From a virus, in IMG/VR virus record IMGVR_UViG_3300032294_000444, positions 1-24,998 of that record: DNA of 24,998 nucleotides, one strand, 5' to 3'. Positions 17,934-24,998 of this stretch are shown in pieces. A program made the position numbers and the translations under genes. The notes under the pieces are model-generated. The model was not told where the DNA came from and did not search any database. It saw only the letters and a list, made by a program, of their open reading frames with translations. Each line of letters opens with the position of its first letter. The stretch's first letter is position 1.

Positions 17934-20576
17934 ATGGCAGATTTATCATATGACGTAACTATTGATACTAGCAGTGCGCAAAGAAACCTCGGTCAATTGC
18001 AAACTAGAGTAGAAAAACTTAATAATGCATTCAGTGGTTTGCGTGCTGCAATTGCAGGTCTAGCAATTGGTGCTGCCATTACCAATGTCATTCGAATGGC
18101 TGATGGTATACAAGATTTAACTGATGCTACTGGTATTGCTATTGAAAACCTATTAGGATTTCAACAAGCAGTAACTCTTAATGGTGGTTCAGCAGAAGTA
18201 GCATCAAGTTCTGTATTAAAATTAGTTGATGCTATAGGTAAAGCAGCCGATGGTAGTAAAGAAACACAAAAGTCATTTAGTCAAGTCGGTGTTTCTTTAA
18301 AAGATTTACGCACCCTAAGTGAACAAGACATTTTAAAGAAAACTATTCAAGGTCTTGCAAAAGTAGACGATGCCGGTAAGCGAGTTGTATTAGCAACTGA
18401 ACTACTAGGTAAGGGCTTTAGAGGTGTAAACATACAAGGTGTTGCGAATCAACTAGGTTCAGCAACAATAGAAAGTATGAAGTATGCTGATGCCATACGC
18501 CAAACTGCTGAAATGCAAGGCAAGTTAGACATTACATTTCAGAAACTACAACTAAGCGTATTAAAAGCAATACAACCCATAGTAGAATTTATTAACAAAT
18601 TAGACCAAGATACTATCAATCGTAGCGTAGACGCAATTGTTAAATTGGCTGCAGCAATTGCATCGTTAGCCGTTGCATTCACTGTTATAGATAAACTTGT
18701 AAGAGGATTTGCATTATTAGCAAGTGGTATAGTTACTGCATATGGTGCTTTCAAGATTGGTCAAGCAGTGTTTGCAGGTGGTTTTGCAAGCATTGCTAAA
18801 ACTGCTGAAATTGCATTTAGTTATGTATCTAGGTTCTTTAAAGGCACACCGATGTTTGACAAAGCAAATGGTCCAATAAAGAATATGCTAACCTTGTTTG
18901 AAAAACTAGCATTAAGAATTCCATATGCTGCTAATGGATTAGGAGTAATGATTGCTGGTTTAGTAAGAATGATACCATATATTGGTGCAGTGATCGCAGG
19001 TTTGATTTTATTGAATGAAACATTAAAAGCATTGACTGGACAAAACTTAGCAAGTTGGTTTGATAAAGCAGCAGAATCATTAGAAAAATTTGTTACTGAA
19101 AAGTTCCCTAAACTTGCAGCAGCAATTAACAAAATCAATGATATGCTAGGCATGGGTCCTTCACCATCAGGTATTGCAGCCGCAAAAGCAGAACATGAAA
19201 ATGAAATGACCAGGTTGAAAAAGCGTCATGAATCAATGATGGAAAGCGTTCGTATTAGAAAAGAAGAACGCGCAGTCATAGACAAAAACGCACAAGAACT
19301 TGCACAATTTGGTTTCATGTTAAAACAACAAAACGAAGATACCTACGTAAGTTTACAACATGCAAGAGATAGAGTTTTTACTGAAGCCAACTTAATACGA
19401 TTGCAAACTCAAGGCAATGGATTAAATCAAGACGAACTTGAAATATTAAGAGCGCAGATGCAGGCTCAAGATGAACGTTTGGCTAAAGAAATTCAAATTG
19501 GTCAAGAAATACAAAAACTACAAAATCAACTTAAGACTGGTAATGAAGATCCAACATTGCCGGGTCGTATCAAACTATTACAAGATCAGCAAAAAGAAGT
19601 TAAAGCAATATATGATGCACACATAAAGGCATTGCCAGAGTATATTGCTAAATTGCAAACTGCACGATTGTTAGAAGAAGATCGTTTGCGTACCGCAGAA
19701 AATATGAGAGTGGCAATCGAACAACAAATTGATCGTCAGCGTCAACTAGGTGATTTGTTGAGTCAGGCAAATGATAAAATGCGTGAAGTGCAATTTGGCG
19801 GCGACCAACAAAGACGTAATCCATTACAACAGCAAATTGCAGCAATACAAGAAGAAGCAAGAAAAGCAGCATTGGAAGCAGGTAGAGCATTTGCCTCTAG
19901 TTTCGAAGGTATGGATTTAAGTACCGAACAAGCACAAGAACTTGCTGATGGGTTGCAAAAAATTGCTGACAAATATAAAGCAATAGGTGAAGCACAACTT
20001 GCACAATTTGAATATTCACGTACATGGGAAGCAGGTTGGAAAGATGCATTTGACAAGTACATGGATAATGCAACCAATGCTGCAACAAGAGCGGGCGAAG
20101 TATTCGGTTCTATCACTCGTAACATGGAAAGTGCTATCGATAGATTTGTTGAAACAGGTAAGTTTAGTTTCAAAGACTTTGCTCGTAGCATCATACAAGA
20201 CTTGCTTAAAATTGAACTTAAAGCACAAGCAAGTAAGATATTCGGAGCCATTGGTGGCGTATCAGGAATAGTAGGAGCGATTGGTAGTATATTTGGTTTT
20301 GCTAATGGTGGTAATCCTCCAGTCAATAAACCAAGTATTGTTGGTGAAAAAGGACCTGAACTGTTCGTACCTAGGGCTGCAGGAACAGTAATACCTAATC
20401 ATGCTTTGAAAGGTAGTAGTGCGACTGTTAGTGCACCAGTAACAAACAATTACATTACTAATAATGTCAGCGCACTTGATGCAAGATCAGTAGCACAATT
20501 ATTTGCTGAACACCGCAAAACATTATTAGGCACAGTAGAAATGGCACGTAAAGAAATGCCATATGGAAATAGATAA
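17934..20576 (+). CDS. Tail tape measure protein (880 aa)
   Basis: The largest complete gene here. N-terminal coiled-coil region, then hydrophobic segments at about 35-55 (AAIAGLAIGAAITNVI), 235-275 and 335-360 (IPYIGAVIAGLILL), long coiled coils at about 415-720 rich in Gln/Glu/Lys/Arg, and the lambda-type C-terminal region: DFARSIIQDLLKIELKAQ at about 747-764, then GFANGG, GEKGPELFVPRAAG and VIPNHAL. It sets the tail length and passes into the host envelope at infection; hydrophobic segments fit membrane insertion. No lysozyme or peptidase domain is apparent. It starts 1 nt after the previous stop. Confidence 0.92.
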   Translation: MADLSYDVTIDTSSAQRNLGQLQTRVEKLNNAFSGLRAAIAGLAIGAAITNVIRMADGIQDLTDATGIAIENLLGFQQAVTLNGGSAEVASSSVLKLVDAIGKAADGSKETQKSFSQVGVSLKDLRTLSEQDILKKTIQGLAKVDDAGKRVVLATELLGKGFRGVNIQGVANQLGSATIESMKYADAIRQTAEMQGKLDITFQKLQLSVLKAIQPIVEFINKLDQDTINRSVDAIVKLAAAIASLAVAFTVIDKLVRGFALLASGIVTAYGAFKIGQAVFAGGFASIAKTAEIAFSYVSRFFKGTPMFDKANGPIKNMLTLFEKLALRIPYAANGLGVMIAGLVRMIPYIGAVIAGLILLNETLKALTGQNLASWFDKAAESLEKFVTEKFPKLAAAINKINDMLGMGPSPSGIAAAKAEHENEMTRLKKRHESMMESVRIRKEERAVIDKNAQELAQFGFMLKQQNEDTYVSLQHARDRVFTEANLIRLQTQGNGLNQDELEILRAQMQAQDERLAKEIQIGQEIQKLQNQLKTGNEDPTLPGRIKLLQDQQKEVKAIYDAHIKALPEYIAKLQTARLLEEDRLRTAENMRVAIEQQIDRQRQLGDLLSQANDKMREVQFGGDQQRRNPLQQQIAAIQEEARKAALEAGRAFASSFEGMDLSTEQAQELADGLQKIADKYKAIGEAQLAQFEYSRTWEAGWKDAFDKYMDNATNAATRAGEVFGSITRNMESAIDRFVETGKFSFKDFARSIIQDLLKIELKAQASKIFGAIGGVSGIVGAIGSIFGFANGGNPPVNKPSIVGEKGPELFVPRAAGTVIPNHALKGSSATVSAPVTNNYITNNVSALDARSVAQLFAEHRKTLLGTVEMARKEMPYGNR

Positions 20577-20584
20577 GGATTTTT

Positions 20585-21271
20585 ATGGCAGGTCTACAAA
20601 CAATTTTAAATTATTGTAATGGTCTACAAATAGATAGACGAAACGTTGTCGGCATACAATTTACAAGAAACGAAGTACCAAGAACTAGTTTAACTCCCAC
20701 CTTTAATCCATGGCGTTTTAGATTGGATATGCCTAATCGTTTTAAATACTATGAAGCAAGACAATTGATGGAATCACTAGACACATTAGATCGTTATACA
20801 CCAGAAGTAATTACATTCAGTGATTTGCCTCAATTGAATTGGATATTTGCTTATCAAGGATCAATGAATCAAACTCAAATTAATAACGTAACTGTTCAAA
20901 GTTTTGTGGGCAATCAACTAACATTAACAAATCTACCAGTAGTGGCTGCAACTCGCGTATTATTTGAGCCAAACGACTTAATACAAATTGGTAATCATAC
21001 GTTTCCATTTACAAGTACAACGCAAGTAACTAGAGGTACTGGTTCTAGTGTTGTTATAACGACACATAGACCAAACATAATTACTGGCACAGTTGTAGGT
21101 GATAACATTACTGTTGGTAATAGTTGTGAGTTCTATATGTTTTGTCCAAATATGCCTGTATATAAATTAATACCGGGTGGACAAACAATGTTTAATGATA
21201 GTGTAATCAGTAATGCATTGATTGAATTCAGTGACAGTTTTATGTTATATGAATATGTGGCAACAGCCTAA
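20585..21271 (+). CDS. Minor tail protein behind the tape measure (228 aa)
   Basis: Position matches lambda gpM or a distal tail protein. It is beta-rich with the segment FNPWRFRLDMPNRFKYYEAR and the aromatic QLNWIFAYQG, followed by many Val/Thr/Asn strands. The first about 90 residues resemble the N-terminal belt domain of distal tail proteins, which forms the ring under the tail tube. I can support a tail tip position but not the exact homologue. AAGGA precedes the start. Confidence 0.6.
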   Translation: MAGLQTILNYCNGLQIDRRNVVGIQFTRNEVPRTSLTPTFNPWRFRLDMPNRFKYYEARQLMESLDTLDRYTPEVITFSDLPQLNWIFAYQGSMNQTQINNVTVQSFVGNQLTLTNLPVVAATRVLFEPNDLIQIGNHTFPFTSTTQVTRGTGSSVVITTHRPNIITGTVVGDNITVGNSCEFYMFCPNMPVYKLIPGGQTMFNDSVISNALIEFSDSFMLYEYVATA

Positions 21272-21281
21272 GGAATAAATT

Positions 21282-21953
21282 ATGCAAAATATACCAGAGG
21301 TATCAAACAATGCTGCGTTTATTAATAACGCAGAATTTGTTAAATTAACAATTTACAATGAATATGGCAACATAGCCAATGCTAATGTTTACACTTTTAG
21401 CAGTTCATACAAGCCCGAAGTTATTGGTGGAGTAACATATACACCATTAGGTGGATTAATGGGCGTTGGCGTGCAAAATAGAGATTTGCGTGTTACTAGC
21501 GGTGATACAAGTATAGCACTAAGTGGTATCGATGGCAATAATATACAAGTCGTATTAGATAGTCAAGGTAAAATACGCGGTAGTGAAGTGCAAATTATAC
21601 GTGGATTCTATAACAACAATTATGTATTAACCAATACGTATACAAGATTTACGGGCATCATTACTAGTTATAATATTTCAGAAGATAGAGTAGATCAGCA
21701 GGATAACTTTACAGTAACACTAAATGCAAGTTCATATAAAACAGTTTTAGAAAATAGAGTTGCCGGCAGAAAAACTAATAAAACTAGTTGGCAAGAATTT
21801 ACTTCTACTGATAGTAGCATGAATAACATATATGCAATTGCAGGACAAACATTTGACTTCGGTCAACCCGCAACTGCAACTACAACCAATCCTAGTGGTA
21901 GTTCATTGGAGAGTAGTGTAACAAATGAAAACACATTTATAGACCAACCATGA
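21282..21953 (+). CDS. Tail tip/hub protein, gpL-like position (223 aa)
   Basis: Beta-rich protein with VKLTIYNEYGNIANANVYTF, GVQNRDLRVTSGDTSIALSG and the C-terminal block VAGRKTNKTSWQEFTSTDSS...FDFG, a common ending in phage hub proteins where it precedes the tail-tip peptidase. It lies between the distal-type protein and the GNAT gene and overlaps the latter by 4 nt (ATGA). It probably links the tube end to the tail tip protein. No cysteine cluster (as in lambda gpL iron-sulfur binding) is visible. Confidence 0.6.
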   Translation: MQNIPEVSNNAAFINNAEFVKLTIYNEYGNIANANVYTFSSSYKPEVIGGVTYTPLGGLMGVGVQNRDLRVTSGDTSIALSGIDGNNIQVVLDSQGKIRGSEVQIIRGFYNNNYVLTNTYTRFTGIITSYNISEDRVDQQDNFTVTLNASSYKTVLENRVAGRKTNKTSWQEFTSTDSSMNNIYAIAGQTFDFGQPATATTTNPSGSSLESSVTNENTFIDQP

Positions 21954-22390
21954 TAAGACTAGCAAATAAATTTGATATACCAAGAATAATTGAAATGTTA
22001 TGGGATTACCATGACAGTGGCAATATCAGTAATATGGAGATAGAAGATGATACAACGGCTAAAAAAATATTGTCAACAATTGTTGCAGGCGCGGGCATTG
22101 CATTGGTTAGTGAAAAGAATAAAGAAATAACAGGAATGTTATTGGCATTGTGTGTACCATATCTTTGGGATAACAGTAAATTAGTAATGACAGAAATTGC
22201 TTATTGGGTCGATTTAGATCACAGAGGATCAACCGCTGGTTATAGACTATTGAAACACTATACCGAAATGTGTGATGAACTAAAAGATCAAGGTAGAATT
22301 CAATTCTATACAATGAGCCAAATGCATGGGCAAGAATTAAATTATAGTAGGTTTGGATTAAAACCTGTAGAAACGACTTGGAGTATATGA
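21950..22390 (+). CDS. GNAT-family N-acetyltransferase (146 aa)
   Basis: Of normal GNAT length with the expected fold order: helix-rich start (MIRLANKFDIPRIIEMLWDY), strand region IALVSEKNKEITGMLLALCV, strand WDNSKLVMTEIAYWVDLDHRGSTAGYRLLK with HRGSTAGYRLL as the acetyl-CoA loop (R-x-x-G-x-G/A variant: here RGSTAGY), and a C-terminal strand pair (RIQFYTMSQMHG, SRFGLKPVETTW). It would transfer an acetyl group from acetyl-CoA to an unknown amine. Starting by ATGA inside the tail hub gene and ending 1 nt before the tail tip gene, it occupies the place where lambda has gpK. The substrate may be a virion protein. Confidence 0.75.
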   Translation: MIRLANKFDIPRIIEMLWDYHDSGNISNMEIEDDTTAKKILSTIVAGAGIALVSEKNKEITGMLLALCVPYLWDNSKLVMTEIAYWVDLDHRGSTAGYRLLKHYTEMCDELKDQGRIQFYTMSQMHGQELNYSRFGLKPVETTWSI

Positions 22391-22391
22391 T

Positions 22392-24998
22392 ATGCCAATT
22401 TTTACCGCTATAGCCGCAGGCGCAACAGCCCTTATCGCAGGTGCCGGCGCAGCATTAGGAGGCACAATTGGTGCATTCATGATTATGAATGCAGGTGCTA
22501 TTGCCGCATTCGCTGGACGAACATTATTAACAATTGGTATTAGTAAATTAATAGCAAATCGTTCTAATAGCAAAGCAGCAGGAAGTCAAGACGCTGGTGC
22601 AAGAATACAATTGGCCCCAAGCACTGACAACAAAATACCTGTGGTATATGGTACAGCATTTATTGAGGGTGTTGTAACTGATGCAAAATTAAGCACAGAT
22701 AATAAAACAATGTGGTATGTTGTTGCATTGGCAGAACATACGGACACAACAGCCACTAGTGGATATTCATTTGATGAAGTTTACTATGAAAATAAATTAG
22801 TAGCATTCGATGGCATCGATCCAGCAAAAGTCGTAAGCCTAACAACAAACACAGCCGGTGGTCCACAAGTTGATACTAAAGTTGCCGGTAGATTATTCAT
22901 TTACAAATTTACAAATGGATCTAATTCGGGTACAAATACAGGTGGTCAAACTGCTATTGATATATTAAGTGATAGTGGTATACCTAGTGATATTCGCTGG
23001 AATAGTTCATTATTTACTAATGGTGGTCAATCAGCATCAATGACCAATACTGCATTCGTAATCGTTAAAGTAATTTACAATCGTGACGCTGGTACAACAA
23101 ATCTTGGATCAGTTAAAGTTAAAATTAGAAATACTTTATCTTTACCTGGCTCTGTAATTAAAGATTATATGTTGAATTCACGTTATGGATGTGGGTTACC
23201 AATATCAAAAATTGACACCGCAAGTTTAACGGCATTGGATACATATTCAGCACAAAATATTACATATATACCAGTAGGTGGCGGATCCGCAACACAACAA
23301 CGTTATGCCGTTAACGGACCAGTTAATACCGGTATTGATTGTTTAAGTAATTTGCAACAATTAGTGGATACCTGCGATAGTTGGTTACAATATAGTGAAT
23401 TGACTGGACAATGGCGTGTTGTCATCAATAGAAGTTATACTGATTATACAACATTAGGACAATTGTTTAGTGTTGATAGCAATAATTTAATTGGTGGTAT
23501 TGAAGTCAATCCAATCGATTTGAACAGCACATACAATGAAATGGAAGTTCAGTATCCTAATGTGAATATTAAGGATCAAACTGATTACCAAGTTGTATCA
23601 TTATTCACAACTATTCCAAGTTTATTGTCACCTAACGAAGCCATTAATAAACTTGTAATTCAATTACCACAAGTTAATAATGCAGTGCAAGCCAAATATT
23701 TAGGTTTGCGTAGATTATTGCAAGGTCGTGAAGATTTAGCAATTAGTTTTGCTACGGATTATAGTGGCATACAAATAGAAGCCGGTGATGTGATTAAAGT
23801 AACATTAAGTCAATACGGTTGGACTAACAAATTGTTCAGAGTAAACTACGTAGGTGAAGAAAAATATCCTGATGGTAGTTTAGGTGCAAGAATTACTGCA
23901 TTTGAATATAATGACAACATTTATGCTGACAATTCAATACAAGATTTTGTACCAAGTGATAGTACAGGTTTAATTGATCCAAATATTATTGGTACTCCTG
24001 CTGCTCCAATAATTACAAATAGTCCTGTTAATAATGGTGATTTGCAAAGTCAAGTGATCACTGGTGTAGTACCTAATACTGGTGCTGTATTGTACATGGA
24101 TTTTAACTTCGGTACATCTAATAATACTCAAACGCATACTTTATATAAATCCGCGACCCTAGGTGATGGTAGATTATATAGTGGTAATACTGTTGTACAA
24201 ATAACAATGAGTGACTTGCCGGTCGATACTTATTATTGGTCAGTGACTGCAAAAAACAATCAAGTGGGTGTTACAGGACCAGCAGCATTAGCGCCATCAT
24301 GGGATGGTCCTAGCATAAGACCATATTCAAGCACAACTAAAACAGGTGCAAGCAGTATAGGTACTAAAATTGCACTCGCTACAGTTGGTGGAATATTATT
24401 AGGGCAATTATTTAAGGTCGTATCGGGTACAGGTAGTGTTCCTGCAAATACTACTGTTACTGATATTGATCCCATAAATAATGAAATAACAATTAGTAAT
24501 ACACCTACTGTACCATTATCAGGTGCTACAATTACCACATCAGGTGGCGGCGTTCCATTTAGTGCAATGAGTCCAAATAGTTTAGGTTTCGTAAAAGCAA
24601 CAACATATGATCCTAGAACTGTTGGTGGAGGCTCAAATATTGTCGATGTTACCACTACAGCAACAAGAAATATTCCATTAATATATCCTGGTGTTTCAGT
24701 TCCAGCGAGTGAATATAATACCTATTATAGTGGTACGTGGCCATATACATGGACATCCGCACCTTCTGGATTGGGATATTTTGATCCCGTTCAAGCACAA
24801 AGTCCAGGCGGCACCGAAACGGATTTAGAAAGTTTGGGCTGGTATAAAGTAGTAGGGGTGGATCTAGAAGGTAATACATTAACACCAAGCGAATGGGGTG
24901 TAATGACTGGTTATTTAACTATGACTTCTGATGTCGCAAATACTCAAGTACAACTTGTTAGATATGCTAGATTTGATGTAGCACCTACATATTATACA
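22392..24998 (+). CDS. Tail tip protein, host specificity J-like (partial, 869 codons so far)
   Basis: The frame is open from ATG 22392 to the window end with no stop. The first about 60 residues are hydrophobic Ala/Gly-rich (AIAAGATALIAGAGAALGGT), followed by QLAPSTDNKIPVVYGTAFIE and WYVVALAEHTDT, the usual start of gpJ-type proteins. Later parts (TCDSWLQYSELTGQWRVVIN, IGGIEVNPIDLNSTYNEMEV) are the hub-like domain, and residues about 530-640 (TPAAPIITNSPVN, VDTYYWSVTAKNN) look like an FN3-type domain. Gp J forms the central tail fibre hub and contacts the receptor. The C-terminus is missing, so the receptor-binding end cannot be judged. Confidence 0.8.
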   Translation, partial: MPIFTAIAAGATALIAGAGAALGGTIGAFMIMNAGAIAAFAGRTLLTIGISKLIANRSNSKAAGSQDAGARIQLAPSTDNKIPVVYGTAFIEGVVTDAKLSTDNKTMWYVVALAEHTDTTATSGYSFDEVYYENKLVAFDGIDPAKVVSLTTNTAGGPQVDTKVAGRLFIYKFTNGSNSGTNTGGQTAIDILSDSGIPSDIRWNSSLFTNGGQSASMTNTAFVIVKVIYNRDAGTTNLGSVKVKIRNTLSLPGSVIKDYMLNSRYGCGLPISKIDTASLTALDTYSAQNITYIPVGGGSATQQRYAVNGPVNTGIDCLSNLQQLVDTCDSWLQYSELTGQWRVVINRSYTDYTTLGQLFSVDSNNLIGGIEVNPIDLNSTYNEMEVQYPNVNIKDQTDYQVVSLFTTIPSLLSPNEAINKLVIQLPQVNNAVQAKYLGLRRLLQGREDLAISFATDYSGIQIEAGDVIKVTLSQYGWTNKLFRVNYVGEEKYPDGSLGARITAFEYNDNIYADNSIQDFVPSDSTGLIDPNIIGTPAAPIITNSPVNNGDLQSQVITGVVPNTGAVLYMDFNFGTSNNTQTHTLYKSATLGDGRLYSGNTVVQITMSDLPVDTYYWSVTAKNNQVGVTGPAALAPSWDGPSIRPYSSTTKTGASSIGTKIALATVGGILLGQLFKVVSGTGSVPANTTVTDIDPINNEITISNTPTVPLSGATITTSGGGVPFSAMSPNSLGFVKATTYDPRTVGGGSNIVDVTTTATRNIPLIYPGVSVPASEYNTYYSGTWPYTWTSAPSGLGYFDPVQAQSPGGTETDLESLGWYKVVGVDLEGNTLTPSEWGVMTGYLTMTSDVANTQVQLVRYARFDVAPTYYT

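Noticed and set aside
24473-24480. CATAAATA inside the tail tip gene
   Set aside because: Deep inside a coding region with no ribosome site or gene start behind it; likely chance in AT-rich codons. The same applies to AATAAATA at 9359-9366.

Overview
The window is a stretch of a tailed-phage genome with a long-tailed (siphovirus-like) virion, or a close relative integrated or assembled from an environmental sample. The evidence is the head-and-tail gene order: small and large terminase, portal, scaffold, capsid, connectors, tail tube, frameshifted tail chaperones, tape measure, tail tip. The DNA is AT-rich, genes are tightly packed with ATGA or TAATG overlaps, and ribosome sites are of the AAGGA/GGAG type, so the host is a Gram-negative-like bacterium with an AT-rich genome. 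The tail-fibre genes (FN3 plus poly-glycine domains, collagen-like G-F-S repeats, and a small MAHYAFLDENN-type protein) resemble those I know from aquatic phages. I cannot name the host.

Layout. 1-3808 (+): receptor-binding and tail-fibre region, including two tandem paralogous FN3/glycine-rich adhesins and a small protein with a C-terminal membrane anchor. 3809-3971: a promoter-like motif, a structured non-coding RNA candidate and a strong terminator. 3970-4803 (-): a short island of two or three unknown genes on the opposite strand. 4753-4887: a second promoter-like motif and a highly structured RNA leader (three-way junction with complementary loops). 4888-6339 (+): unknown proteins; the first has a 21-bp inverted repeat and a cluster of small palindromes inside its coding region. 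6335-6412: a third promoter-like motif with a short RNA and terminator. 6480-9484 (+): accessory genes, including a FkbM methyltransferase, a NUMOD3-like protein, a zinc-finger protein and a small membrane protein. 9466-16784: DNA packaging and head genes, interrupted by an HNH endonuclease. 16856-24998: tail assembly genes, ending in a tail-tip protein that runs off the window.

Three regulatory layers stand out. (1) The octamer NATAAATA, the phage T4/cyanophage late-promoter core, recurs in the few intergenic gaps, often in front of structural genes; this is unexpected in a phage with lambda-like tail genes. (2) Three of these motifs are followed within 3-4 nt by the 5' arm of an RNA hairpin, giving three candidate structured transcripts (3844-3971, 4764-4887, 6347-6412). 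(3) The tail chaperone pair has GGGAAAG, the slippery heptamer of lambda G/GT, right before the G stop codon, with an open -1 frame and a 9-bp downstream stem-loop. In addition, GCAA-capped hairpins without U-tracts sit immediately behind the portal and capsid genes.
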